In this document: positions 1-10,819 of the stretch, piece by piece | Layout of the letters: the number at the start of each line of letters is the position of its first letter | Numbering within the stretch: the first letter of the stretch is position 1 | Origin: Fallopia convolvulus | Taxonomy: Eukaryota; Streptophyta; Magnoliopsida; Caryophyllales; Polygonaceae | Length of the DNA stretch: 64,000 nt | Direction: 5' to 3' | NCBI GenBank assembly: GCA_964016875.1 | Contig: OZ024724.1 | Span: 18,704,501-18,768,500, forward strand | Made by a program: the position numbers and the translations under genes | The notes under the pieces: generated by a model | What the model was told of the DNA's origin: nothing | Databases searched by the model: none | Seen by the model: only the letters and a program-made list of their open reading frames with translations

Positions 1-785
1 TTCAATCTTTCTACGACTCCATTCTGTTGTGGTGTGTCTCTAACCGTCCAATGTCGAACAATGCCTTCTTCACCACAAAACTTCTTGAAAGCACCATATG
101 TGTACTCTGTGCCATTATCAGACCTCAAAGTTTTCAACTTTCTATCCGTTCTGTTCTTGACCATTGCTTTCCATTGCTTGAATGTCTCAAATACCTCATT
201 CTTATGCTTAAGAAAATACACCCAAGCATATCTTGAGTAATCATCTACAAACGAGACAAAGTACCTGGAACCACCTTTGGAAGCAACTTTAGCCGGACCC
301 CAAACATCTGTATAGACATAGTCTAATATCCCTCTGCTTTTATGGTTGCTTGTTGAGAATGAAAGCCTGTGTGCTTTTCCATACACACAATGCTCGCAAA
401 ATTCCATGCAAGGCTTCTTTATATTATTCAACAAGCCTTTCCTACTAAGCAAATTTAGACCTTTTTTTGACACATGACCAAGACGCATGTGCCAAAGCCT
501 AGTATACTCTGTTGGTTCCCTCTTACTTTTACTACTTCCAATCGCTACATCTCCTGTCACTGTATTGCCAACGAGATGGTACAAGTTTCCTTGACGAATT
601 CTCTTCATCACCAACAAAGAACCACTAACAACCTTTAGAACCCCGTTGTCTCCCATAAACTTACAACCTCCTGATTCTAATGCACCTAGAGAAATCAAAT
701 TCTTTCTCAAATCAGGGACATGCCTTACATCCATTAATGTTCTAACAATTCCATCTTGCATCTTGATTTTGATTGTACCGATGTC
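1..785 (-). pseudogene. copia pol fragment: GAG-pre-integrase and integrase core
   Basis: Reading the minus strand from about 780 to 1 gives a copia GAG-pre-integrase segment with the LGHVS-type zinc-binding histidine part near 470-500 and the C-X2-C part near 380-400. It is followed by an integrase core with TDVWGP (first Asp), SDNGTEY (second Asp) and a Glu in GVVER at the extreme left edge, so all three catalytic acidic residues are present. The segment starts abruptly at the AthL-1 insertion and runs off the window. In a live element, integrase would insert the cDNA into host DNA. The rest of pol lies outside the window, so the copy's overall state cannot be judged from here alone. Confidence 0.85.
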
Positions 786-2303
786 TGTTGAAAGGGTTTC
801 TCGGCCAACAAATAAATTTGTAAGTCAAGACCCCGCTGAGTACAGTGGAGTCAGGATCGTTCCACAGGAAGCAAGGTTGTTTGTCTATCAATCTAATAAA
901 AATCAAACAAAATCAAACACAATCACTCACGAGATGCCTCGTTAACGACCTTGTCAGGATCGTTACCGAACCACCGAATATAAAAACATCAATTAACGAA
1001 CTAATAAAATTCTAATTAATACTCGGTACCGAAGCAAGCATTCAGCAACGAAGATTTATCAGAAATAATTCAATAAAAACAAATATCTAGGATAAGGGAC
1101 ACCAAAGCATAGCCAAGCATAAGAATTCGTAAGTAGATAAGATCATGCCTTTAAATAGATAGAGTCATCAACTTTCATTGACTTGACAGGTAAATTAATC
1201 TATTTTCATAAACCAACTCACTCGATTGCTTGTTTTGGATCTAAAGCTTGAAACTTTCGTTTTCAAACAATATCAATCTTCAAGTTACTAACTTTCTCTT
1301 TCAATCAAGTTAAAACTCAAATTACCTCAACTCCCGTTTCGGTATTAAGCACAACAAACAATATCAATAAAAATAAAAGGCATTCAAAACACTAACTTAC
1401 TTCATCAAACATGCTCAACTATGCCGGGCTTAACCCCGACCCTAGAAAAATAACTACTCACTACTCATGATTAAGAAACCAAAAACTTCAATAAAAACAA
1501 ACATGAAAACAAAACTCAAACTTAAATTAATAACAAAAATATCGTCTTACAGAGAATCAGAAGAAAAACCAAAACAAAACAATCACCGAACCACAAACTC
1601 GATCAACGAACCTCGGAAACCGTCGTCACCGACCCCTCCTTACCGACTTCCGATCCGGCAGCCTTTCCTTCGGCCTTCCTCCCTTCTCCAAAACTAACTC
1701 TCAAACTCTACTCCAAATTCCCCCCCCCCCCCCTTCTATGCTATATAGAAGGGTATTTATACTAGAAAATCCTAAAAAACTAAAAAGATAAAAGATAAAA
1801 ACTTTCCTAAAAAGATAGAAACAATCTCTAAAAGATAGAAATAAAATCTAAAAAGATATTAAACCCTAAAATACATATTCTATTAACCCATAAGATTCTA
1901 AAAAGATACTCAACCAATACGGAAATAAATTCCCGCTCAGGATCGGTGAATAATAAAATAATACTCTGAAATCTTCTTCTTCGTGGCCTCGTTAACGACC
2001 CTTCACAGCCTCGTTAACGAGCCTGGGGTTTTGTTTTCTTCAACACCTCCTCTCGTTTTCTTGAGCTTCGACTTCTTAAATCTTGCACTTTCCCGTCCTT
2101 CATTGTGATGCTCCAAATTATCTCCATTTAGCTCCTTTCCTAGCTAAAACCTACAAAATACACAAAATAACGTAGATTCCACCCTTTTCGCAGATTTATA
2201 CAAAACTAACTAAAAACACTTAAAACGAAACCTAAACTAGACAAAATTAATCCTAATAAACAAAGAAAACCTATCAAAAACTATACCAAAAATGCGAACA
2301 TCA
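786..2303 (-). repeat. AthL-1 LTR, left copy (3' LTR of the element)
   Basis: 1518 bp, TG...CA ends. It matches 9496-10814 closely but holds about 201 extra bases after position 1315. That segment runs between two copies of AAAACTCAAA, so the right LTR looks like a deletion product. It contains three copies of TCGTTAACGA (939, 1989, 2011) and a C-rich homopolymer near 1720-1732. Short open frames inside it match no family and are not annotated. Confidence 0.93.
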
Positions 2304-2316
2304 AAATACCCCATAC
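2304..2316 (-). promoter_or_regulatory. AthL-1 polypurine tract
   Basis: On the minus strand this reads GTATGGGGTATTT and ends exactly where the 3' LTR begins. That is the usual place for the primer of plus-strand DNA synthesis. The equivalent site in AthL-2 is GTATGGGGGAATT at 41522-41534. Confidence 0.75.
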
Positions 2317-4134
2317 TTAGACTTGCTTGTCCTCAAGCAATAATCAAGATACTAACCAAAACCAAAACAAATCATGCTTATCAAGACATAGCCATCTTCA
2401 AAAAGCAACATCTATACATAAGAAAATTATAGCAAAAGACTATTAACATCCTCACACATATATGCACTTAAATAGACATAAAATAATACAATCCACCCTC
2501 TCAAGGGATATAATGTGTTTCACTCAACTCTCATGTGTTTAGGCTTATAATTTCAATCTCTCAACTCATCCTATATACAAAAACTCATAGAAATTGGAAC
2601 TTATATCACCAATACTCTCCACCCAAGATTTGTCAAAACAAGCAAAGAATCATCAAGAGAACTTAGGCTCAATGAAAAACTTCATAGAAGCTTCCATTCG
2701 GTCGGGTTGTAATGGGGCTTGGTAATGACAATAAGGCATGGAAATATTTTGGTCATGTGGTGCTAATAATATCCGGGAATCAAAGACTCCTAAAAAAAAC
2801 TCACACATAACATCAAAACTCTCATATAAAATAACCAAACTCACTCTCATATTATGCACACTTATTTTCACTCACCCACTTATCATCCTAGAAAGTCTCA
2901 TAAAAAATACAAGAATCTCTTGATATTATTTTTAAACACAAATGCACTTCAACTTTTCTTCTTTCTTTCTTTTTTTTTTTTTTCGCTGCCTCGTTAACGA
3001 ACCCACATCCGGGTCGTTAACGATCCACCGTATACATTTTCTTCCCTTTAAACTTTATTTTTGTGCATCATTTTTTCAAGAGACCTTTCTTACATGTAAT
3101 AACAAGAGACTTCCAAATCTACCCTTCCCAAATCCCCTTTAATTCAAGCAAATAGAAACTCTTTTCTTTTCAACAAAATACAAAACTTCACCTCTCCAAT
3201 CTAAGTCCTAATTCCCGGATAGGGTCAAGCTTATCTCGGCTAGGGAATAATTTTTGTGGAGCTAAAAATAAAAGGTTTCAGGCCAGAATTGGTTATCAAA
3301 AGAAGGAATAATATAAAGGTAGATAGGGGATAATAGGGCTCATAAAAATAAGTTCTTTATCATATGATCTTTACAAGTAATGAACTAAAAATCCTATAAG
3401 GGTCTCAAGAAATAAATAACCATCACAATTCCAAGAGATAATATGCATAAGGAGAGTAAATCACACAAAAAAGAAGAGGGATTTATAAATGTTCTCCCTA
3501 TAAGGCCAAAAATTATTTCTCACAAGGTAGATTTTGTTGGATTGCATCATCTATGCTATAAAGTATATGTGCTCAATTTCATCTAATGCTATTCTCTTCT
3601 ATTAAAACAATAATTTCAATTTTTAAGAATCCGGCTATATTTTCAAGACATGTTTGCAAGGAATTATATGGTCAAACTAGTGATTGCTATCATAGAACTT
3701 TTTAAGAAGGGATATCTATCAATTCTAAACTCTTTTTGGATTTTTCAAATTTTTTCAATTTTTTTGGTTTTTCGATTTAACAAAAGTAACAACTACATAA
3801 AACATAAAAACACCTAGGACATAATTTTTCTACTTTCTTCCCACCCCATACTTAAAATTACAGTGTCCCCACTGTAAGAAAAATAACAAGAAGAGGGAAA
3901 AGAAATAGAAAAGAAAACAAAAAATTAAAAAGAAAAAGAAAGACATAAAACTTACAAAGGTGGAAACAAGGAAAGGAAACTTCATCTTGAGCTTGATCAA
4001 CGGTTTGGTGGAGGAAAATAGTGCTCAAAGTGCCCCATGAAGTCATACATCGTCCTCCAACGCTCAGCATCCTCCGCCTCTCTCTGACGTTGCCGCTCGT
4101 CCTCCCTCGACATGCGTGCGGAGTAGACGGTTTC
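2317..4134 (-). other. AthL-1 3' non-coding region
   Basis: This stretch lies between the ORF1-type gene and the polypurine tract. I see no protein domain in it. It is AT-rich, has a T-run near 2969-2983, and carries one pair of TCGTTAACGA words at 2991 and 3014. Long open frames here are short and unrelated to known families. Confidence 0.6.
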
Positions 4135-5607
4135 TCATCTATCCATCCTCCGATGAATGTGATCGATCTGGAGGTGAAGCTGCTGCATCCGTGCAGAAAG
4201 ATCCTTGGCCCATGGTGGTGGTATGCTCGATCCTGCGTACTCGGGCTGAGGAGGTGGTGGGTAGTGAGGCTGGAAATGATCTTGGTACATCACCGGGTTG
4301 TAAGGCATTAAGCCATATGCATGAGGGTCGACAGGAGCTGGTGGAGGGTCGACAGGAGCTTGCGGCACCTCGTTAACGAAGCTGGTTGCCTCGTTAACAG
4401 TGTTGGGCGGTGGCTGGAAATGGTCGTTAACGACCCTGGTTGGCTCATTGACGAAGATATTGCCTCCTAATTCCTCCGTCTCCATGTCTTCTACTGTAAA
4501 GTTGAGCTCCTCAGTGTCGCCCTCAGTGTCGGCTTCCTCGGTGTCATTGCCTACGACCTCGGTATCCTCTTGCTCATCTTCTTCTTCATATTCGTCCACA
4601 TCGTCCCGCTCAAACCGGGTGTGACATGGCCTAAGTGAGAGCTCATCTTCCGGTTTTGGCTCCAATGGGTAAGGCTGGCCCGTCCACACCTCGTACCAAT
4701 TCGGTACGTAGAGTAGCTCGTACATGTCAAGGGAAGGTATGATGACTTGATCTCGAACCTTCACTTTGTAGCCTCCCTCGGCTTGCACGAAAATCCCGGC
4801 GCTATACCAATAGTTCTTGTTGAGGAGTTGAGTGTGGGCCGGTGTGTAGCGGGTGAGATCCACTCCAAGATTCTTAGCCAAGAGGCTAACCAAATTGCCA
4901 CACCATACCTCCTTGGACTTGTGGGACTTCTCGACGTAGTAGAGCCATTCGTACCCCAAATTCAAGGGGCCAGGCTCCTCGAAGAGGATGGTGCGGAAGC
5001 AAGCGACCTCTGTCCTTGTAGACCGGTTCAACTCCTTCTTTGGCCAGAATAGTGCGGCGAGGACTCTCAAGATGATCCGGAAAATGGGGTTGATTATGGT
5101 TGCCCCGGATAGCGCCGCGGTGGAGGATTGAACCTCTCCGGTGATGTAGCTCCAAGTGCGGGTCACTCGGTAGTCTTTCAAGCTATAGTCTCTAGACGGG
5201 TTTGGGAGCTCCAAGATTGCATTGAACTCCGCCATGGTGAAGTCACGGTCCTCGTTACCGAGCCGGAACCGAATGCGTCCCGCCGAGATTTTCGACGAGA
5301 AGTTGGTCTCCAAGGTGGCCAAGAACTCGGATGTGAGGGCCGGATAATGTGGCAAGCTCTCTTGCTTCAATAAGTGTGCGGCCCCAAGGATGGCAAAAGC
5401 GTCCTTGGCATCCGTGTAGATGCCCGTAGAGACGGCGCTAGACTTCGAGAACCATCGGGTGTAATGGTCCTTCTCCAAGAAATCCCGGTAGCGCCGTACT
5501 TGGCTTTGACTGCTCAAAATCACATCGTCCACCCGGGGTGGAGATGGAAACCTGTGGTTCCTCCTCTTTTTCTGGGCTCGGGTAGCGGGTCTGCTTGAAC
5601 TAGCCAT
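4135..5607 (-). CDS. Athila ORF1-type protein of AthL-1 (490 aa)
   Basis: An uninterrupted 490-codon frame starts at ATG 5607. The N-terminus is basic and Ser/Arg-rich (residues 1-20), suggesting a nuclear signal. Residues about 45-310 resemble the plant Athila ORF-1 protein family (Pfam PF03078, by memory), including a segment of the type 'EFLATLE...RFRLGNEDRDFTMAEFNAILELP'-like character where a beta strand leads to an L/FTxxEFN helix. From about 350 to 440 it is very acidic and then Pro-rich, and the last 35 residues form a likely short coiled coil. The family's function is unknown; it occupies the position of env-like genes but I see no signal peptide or membrane segment. It is the only fully open long frame in AthL-1. 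Its C-terminal part contains copies of the element's palindromic word (4370, 4424). A role in binding the element's own DNA or RNA is only inference. Confidence 0.75.
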   Translation of the reverse strand: MASSSRPATRAQKKRRNHRFPSPPRVDDVILSSQSQVRRYRDFLEKDHYTRWFSKSSAVSTGIYTDAKDAFAILGAAHLLKQESLPHYPALTSEFLATLETNFSSKISAGRIRFRLGNEDRDFTMAEFNAILELPNPSRDYSLKDYRVTRTWSYITGEVQSSTAALSGATIINPIFRIILRVLAALFWPKKELNRSTRTEVACFRTILFEEPGPLNLGYEWLYYVEKSHKSKEVWCGNLVSLLAKNLGVDLTRYTPAHTQLLNKNYWYSAGIFVQAEGGYKVKVRDQVIIPSLDMYELLYVPNWYEVWTGQPYPLEPKPEDELSLRPCHTRFERDDVDEYEEEDEQEDTEVVGNDTEEADTEGDTEELNFTVEDMETEELGGNIFVNEPTRVVNDHFQPPPNTVNEATSFVNEVPQAPVDPPPAPVDPHAYGLMPYNPVMYQDHFQPHYPPPPQPEYAGSSIPPPWAKDLSARMQQLHLQIDHIHRRMDR

Positions 5608-6766
5608 GGATCCTACAAAATAATCGAAAATTTTCCAAGATAAGATCCATTCAAAAATAATAGGTACTAGACCACATACTTGGTCTCAAAATTAACCTCG
5701 GAATTATTCATAAACTACCCAATTGGGTTGTTCACGAAGCTGGCCTCGGATTAAGCATTGATGAAGTGCAGGGTCGTTAACGAGCCTGGGTGGGTCGTTA
5801 ACGAGCCACCGAGAGCGAAACCAGTAATGTCCGAAATTGAATCTACCTCTAATTCAGCACAAATCAAGCATGCAATCTTATATTATTCTCCACAATTCCC
5901 TCATTAGGTAAAAGCACCCCATACTTACTCAATTACCCATCCCGAACATGCTAAAAATTTCCCGAAATTTTGACATGCAAAGTTCGAACTTTTAGATCTA
6001 GAACAAGAAAAATTCATGCTTTTTTAACTAAAGGGTTACAATAGCTAATCTATCATGGATAATCTTTCCTAAACATGAACAACTAAGCATAATCAAGAAT
6101 TTTAGAACGGAATTTAGGCATGCTCATCGATCTCCCTAAAAAATCATGATTCAAGATATGAAATTTAACCCTAAAGATACACAATCATGCAACTTCAAGC
6201 AAGGGTTTAGAAATCATACCGGAGAACCGAGAATTAAAAGGACAAGGGTCGGGATCGGGGTAGGTTAACGAGCTCGTCGTCGACGGTGAAAGGGCCTTCG
6301 AACTCCGGTGGTCGTTAGCGTCTTCGGTGGTCGTTAACGTGGGATTTCCGACTCGGTAGGAGAAAAGGGAAAGGGATTGAGAGAGTTTTGGGTTTGAGAG
6401 TGAAAGTTGGGAGAGATTGTGGTAGAATTTTGGGAGGGGTAGAAGGGTTTTTATAGGAGGGGTAAAGATAGAGGGGGTGGCGGCTAGGGTTAGAAAAGTT
6501 TACTAGGTTAGAATTACTTACCTGCCCCATATTGTGACGAATCGGGTCGTCCGAACTGGGTCGTTAACGACCCTGAGTGGGTCGTTAACGAGCCACCGTA
6601 GCCTCCTTGAGTGCATTTCGACCCCTTTTTTTCCTGAAATCTTGTTAGCTTAAGAAATCTTATTTCTATCCTATTTAAACTAAAAAAAGAAAAATAAAAG
6701 AAAGCTAGGAAATAATCTAAAAGAAAAATAAAATAAAATAAAATAAAATAAACCTATTCTAAAAAG
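5608..6766 (-). other. AthL-1 spacer between hairpin block and ORF1-type gene
   Basis: There is no coding domain here. It is the likely leader/promoter region for the downstream gene. It holds two tight pairs of TCGTTAACGA (5774/5795 and 6561/6582) and a pair of one-mismatch relatives (6312/6331). Just beyond its right part is an A-rich run with AAATA repeats near 6724-6752. In a full Athila element pol would end before this region; here it follows protease directly. Confidence 0.55.
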
Positions 6767-6812
6767 CGGGTTGCCTCCCGTAAGCGCTATATTTAACGTC
6801 GTTAGCCCGACG
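6767..6812 (-). other. conserved hairpin block after gag-pro (AthL-1)
   Basis: On the + strand the block starts CGGGTTGCCTCCCG (6767-6780), able to form a 4-bp stem with a 6-nt loop. It continues through GCGC and TTTAACGTCGTT to CCCGACG. AthL-2 has the same block at 44555-44603 despite little other nucleotide similarity. In both it lies directly beyond the end of the protease frame. From general recollection, similar blocks follow gag-pol in other plant Athila-type elements. It may be an RNA signal, but the function is unknown. Confidence 0.6.
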
Positions 6813-6828
6813 AGCTCTCTTGCTAGTC

Positions 6829-7676
6829 TCATGGTGGTTCATGTCTGGCCATGTTAGGGTCTTCAAATACCGTGCCTGTAGCTTTACTGCCTCTGTGCAC
6901 TTGAATTGCTAAATTGGGACCTTCTTCTTCTATTAGTAAGCTCGATATCCCTGGGTTAATGGTATAGTCCGAAAGCCAAGGTGGTTTGGGCTTTTCTGTA
7001 ACCTCTGTAGTAGGGCCTTTGTGCATGGGAGCATCATTGATAGGCAGATGTGGCTCGGTAGGGGTTGTGGTGTCTGGTTCGGGTTGAGTCAACTCTAGTT
7101 GTGCCACTCCAATTAGGTCGTTAGCTTTCTGATCTAAATTGAATTCCACCCGAGAATTATGGGGACATGAGGGTCTTCAGGCATATCAAGGACAATAAAA
7201 TCATTTGGTATGAAGAATTTCCCAACTTGAATAGGGTAATTGTCCACTACTCCTGTTGCTTTGACACTTGACCCATCTGCCATGTACAGATTCATGTCTA
7301 CTGGTTCCAGTGGTCCCATATTGGCTTTAGACCAGATTGAGAGTGGAACAAGACTAGCACTGGCACCAAGATCGCATAAAGCTTTGAACTTGTGGTTGCC
7401 TATGCCGATTGTGATTGCAAACCTCCCAGGATCTCCAAGCTTTTCTGGAAGAGCTATGGATTTGACCTCGTCCTGCAGCTTTGTAATAGATCTTTTCCTG
7501 CTAAGAATATCTTTCAAGAATTTTGTGTAAGCCGGCATTTCGCTTAGGGCCTCAGCGAATGGGATGGAAATATTAATGCCCTGAAGAATCTTAACGAAAC
7601 GCTTGAACTTACTCTCAGTAGAGTCCATAGATTTCTTAACTGGAAATGGAAGAGATTTCACCATTCTCGGAACCAA
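6829..7676 (-). pseudogene. AthL-1 retroviral aspartic protease, damaged
   Basis: The minus-strand frame from 7676 contains the active-site motif CDLGASASLVPLSIW, the Athila-type DLGAS form of the DTG/DSG motif, and the later IILG motif. The frame then stops at 7134. A second frame from 7149 picks up a sequence like the segment that normally follows protease (EFNLDQ), so some 20 codons after IILG appear deleted with a frame change. The protease would cut the gag-containing polyprotein. The missing flap-distal end makes activity doubtful. No reverse transcriptase follows. Confidence 0.8.
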
Positions 7677-8053
7677 GTTAGGCTTGAGAGGTGAGAGTAC
7701 CGGGTCGACACTGGGGTCGTTTGGTATCCTCGGCGGGTCATTACTGACCCCGGTGGGGTCGTTAACGAGCCTGGGATTGAAAGGAGGACTCGGTTTAGAA
7801 AACTTACCTGGGCTGGGCTCGTCAGGAATCCTCGGAGCTTCGGCATCCTGGCTTGAAGGCTCGGTACTAGCTCTCGCTGGCTCGTTAACGAGCTGGCTGG
7901 CGAGACCTTGTTCCTCCTTCTCTTAAGCTTGAACTCTCTCCGGTAGTGTCTTCCCGCTTCTAAGGTGTACTGCTGCTATTTGGCCTCTAGGGTTCTCTTC
8001 GGTACGACTCGGGAGTTACCCTTGTGGTCTTGGAATCCGTGCAGCAAGGTCTC

Positions 8054-9286
8054 CTAGTTGGGAATCAACACTCTTCTTCCAAATATCGAACTCTCCCCAT
8101 CTTTTATCCAATCCATTGATGCCCTCTTTAATCTCTTGAGCCCATGATGGTGTCTCCTGATGGCCTGGAGGTCGATATGGTGCAGGTCGTCTATCTTGCG
8201 GGGGCCCTGTGTAATTATATTTGCATTCTGATTGCCCCATGATTGATAGTTGTTCGACCTGTCATTGTAATTAGGCTGGTTCCTGTAGGGTCCTCTCATG
8301 TAATTCATCTCAGCTATCGTCTCAGCGGTTCTAACCTGCTCAATGTTAGTGCAAGCAAAAGTACTATGCGCAGAAGAACCACATTCTTGACATGATTGAG
8401 AGGATTTCAGAAAACTTACTTGTTTCCTCAAACGGTTGACCTCATCTTGTAAGAATTGATTTTTAACATCGGGGTCAACTTCATCTCGATTGGGCACATA
8501 GAGACGTTTTTGAGTTTGTGGAGCCTGCTGGGTTCCGTACATAGCATCGTAATTCGCCAGCTTGTCCAACAGTTCCCACGCCTCTGTCGGGTTCATCTCT
8601 ATAAAACCGCACGCAGTATGCGTGTTGATGCGGTTCTTGGTCTTTGCGTTGATACCCTGGAAAAAGATTTCTTGCAATACATATAATGGTTGCCCATGAG
8701 TAGGGCATTGTCTAAGCATCTCTTTAAATCTCTCCCATGTTTCAACAAATGTCTCATTAGGCAACTGGTGATAAGAGGTGATACGTTTCCTTAACTCCGT
8801 TGTCTTAGCAGGAGGGAAAAACTTTGTAAGAAATTGATCATACAAAGCTTTCCAAGTCCTGATAGACTTAGAAGGTAGGCTCTCTAACCAGTTCAGGGCC
8901 TTTCCAGTAAGTGACTATCTAAAAGCTTTCAACAGAACATATTCTAGTGAGACACCTTCAGCAGCTATGGTGTCACATAAATCAAGAAAATTTCTAATAT
9001 GTTCCATAGGGCACTCAGCAGGTTTCCCTTCAAACTGAGCCCGTTTAATCAAGGATATAAATTGAGACTTGATCTCAAAAGGTTGCTCTATCGCAGGAAG
9101 CACAATAGGAGATTCTGGCACCCTCAGTTCCGGATGCATGTATTGCTTGGCATTCCTTGGATAGGCGTTTAGCTCTTCTTGCAGTCGAGCCTTGTTTGCA
9201 TTAGCGCCGTCCTTCTCGGCTCTTAGTGCCTCCATCTGGGTCCGGAGGATCTCTAGCTCTCGAGCCATCTCTTCAGCTGTGGCCAT
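8054..9286 (-). pseudogene. AthL-1 gag polyprotein (one in-frame stop, 3' frame change)
   Basis: The frame begins at ATG 9286 with a helical, Glu/Arg-rich N-terminus, then the Athila gag core (the RNFLDLCDTI stretch, then YDQFLTKFFPPAKTTELR and WERFKEMLRQCPTHG types). An in-frame TAG at about 8915 interrupts the core; the same frame resumes from 8845. A CCHC zinc knuckle, CQECGSSAHSTFAC, lies near 8360-8400. The frame is lost near 8054, before the Pro/Gln-rich linker to protease. Gag would form the particle that packages element RNA. The start is chosen because it is the first ATG after the primer site and the family usually starts this way. Confidence 0.82.
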
Positions 9287-9474
9287 GGCTCGGTTTTCTC
9301 GGAGTGTCGGTGCAGGGAACGTTCGGGTTCTGAGTAATAACTGGAGCTATCAAACTGAAGCCTTCTTCGTCCTACCGGCATACACTGAGAAAACAAACAA
9401 AGAAAACAAAAATTAAAAACAAAAACGGGGTCGGGCTAGTCCCGATCCCAAAGATAAACTAACAACTCGTTGCT

Positions 9475-9492
9475 TCCCCGGCAACGGCGCCA
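9475..9492 (-). promoter_or_regulatory. AthL-1 primer binding site (tRNA-Asp)
   Basis: The + strand reads TCCCCGGCAACGGCGCCA, the 3' tail of plant tRNA-Asp including the CCA. The minus strand is therefore complementary to that tRNA. It lies three bases from the right LTR. Asp priming is typical of Athila elements. Confidence 0.9.
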
Positions 9493-9495
9493 ATT

Positions 9496-10814
9496 TGTTG
9501 AAAGGGTTTCTCGGCCAACAAATAAATTTGTAAGTCAAGACCCCGCTGAGTACAGTGGAGTCAGGATCGTTCGACAGAAAGCAAGGTTGTTTGTCTATCA
9601 ATCTAATAAAAATCAAACAAAATCAAACACAATCACTCACGAGATGCCTCGTTAACGACCTTGTTAGGATCGTTACCGAACCACCGAATATAAAAACATC
9701 AATTAACGAACTAATAAAATTCTAATTAATACTCGGTACCGAAGCAAGCATTCAGCAACGAAGATTTATCAGAAATAATTCAATAAAAACAAATATCTAG
9801 GATAAGGGACACCACAGCATAGCCAAGCATAAGAATTCGTAAGTAGATAAGATCATGCCTTTAAATAGATAGAGTCATCAACTTTCATTGACTTGACAGG
9901 TAAATTAATCTATTTTCATAAACCAACTCACTCGATTGCTTGTTTTGGATCTAAAGCTTGAAACTTTCGTTTTCAAACAATATCAATCTTCAAGTTACTA
10001 ACTTTCTCTTTCAATCAAGTTAAAACTCAAACTTAAATTAATAACAAAAATATCTTCTTACAGAGAATCAGAAGAAAAACCAAAACAAAACAATCAACGA
10101 ACCACAAACTCGATCAACGAACCTCGGAAACCGTCGTCACCGACCCCTCGTTACCGACTTCCGATCCGGCAGCCTTTCCTTCGGCCTTCCTCCCTTCTCC
10201 AAAACTAACTCTCAAACTCTACTCCAAAATTCCCCCTCCCCCCTTCTATGCTAGATAGAAGGGTATTTATACTAGAAAATCCTAAAAAACTAAAAAGATA
10301 AAAGATAAAAACTTTCCTAAAAAGATAGAAACAATCTCTAAAAGATAGAAATAAAATCTAAAAAGATATTAAACCCTAAAATACATATTCTATTAACCCA
10401 TAAAGATTCTAAAAAGATACTCAACCGATACGGAAATAAATTCCCGCTCAGGATCGGTGAATAATAAAATAATACTCCGAAATCTTCTTCTTCGTGGCCT
10501 CGTTAACGACCCTTCACAGCCTCGTTAACGAGCCTGGGGTTTTGTTTTCTTCAACACCTCCTCTCGTTTTCTTGAGCTTCGACTTCTTAAATCTTGCACT
10601 TTCCCGTCCTTCATTGTGATGCTCCAAATTATCTCCATTTAGCTCCTTTCCTAGCTAAAACCTGCAAAATACACAAAATAACGTAGATTCCACCCTTGTC
10701 GCAGATTTATACAAAACTAACTAAAAACACTTAAAACGAAACCTAAACTAGACAAAATTAATCCTAATAAACAAAGAAAACCTATCAAAAACTATACCAA
10801 AAATGCGAACATCA
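9496..10814 (-). repeat. AthL-1 LTR, right copy (5' LTR of the element)
   Basis: 1319 bp, matching 786-2303 except for a single deletion of about 201 bp between AAAACTCAAA repeats near 10022-10032. It has TCGTTAACGA at 9649, 10500 and 10522. It would hold the element's promoter. TSD copy ATGTC follows at 10815-10819. Confidence 0.93.
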
Positions 10815-10819
10815 ATGTC

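Larger units (their letters stand above)
786..10814 (-). mobile_element. AthL-1: Athila-like gypsy retrotransposon lacking RT/RNase H/integrase
   Basis: LTRs at 786-2303 and 9496-10814 begin TGTTGAAAGG and end GCGAACATCA; both flanks carry ATGTC (781-785, 10815-10819). The primer site next to the right LTR matches the tail of tRNA-Asp, as in Athila, and a polypurine tract abuts the left LTR. Internal order in the sense direction is gag (9286-8054), protease (7676 to about 7134), a conserved hairpin block (6767-6812), then an Athila ORF1-type gene (5607-4135). No reverse transcriptase, RNase H or integrase motif is present between protease and the last gene, so the element is non-autonomous. 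Apart from a 201-bp length difference the LTRs are almost identical, which suggests a recent insertion. The word TCGTTAACGA occurs 16 times inside it. Confidence 0.93.
786..10814. repeat. dispersed palindromic word TCGTTAACGA in AthL-1
   Basis: Exact 10-mers start at 939, 1989, 2011, 2991, 3014, 4370, 4424, 5774, 5795, 6561, 6582, 7759, 7882, 9649, 10500 and 10522. One-mismatch relatives occur at 960, 5252, 6312, 6331 and 9670, and more distant ones at 4391 and 4445. The word is a perfect palindrome. Many copies come in pairs 21-23 bp apart (1989/2011, 2991/3014, 5774/5795, 6561/6582, 10500/10522). I noticed no exact copies outside this element. Chance alone predicts about 0.01 copies in 10 kb. 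Confidence 0.9.

Noticed and set aside
1467..1697. 76-codon open frame in the AthL-1 left LTR
   Set aside because: Disrupted in the partner LTR by the 201-bp gap, low-complexity, and no homologous family.
4021..5598. Several + strand open frames opposite the Athila ORF1-type gene
   Set aside because: They are antisense shadows of the 490-codon minus-strand frame and have no domain resemblance.
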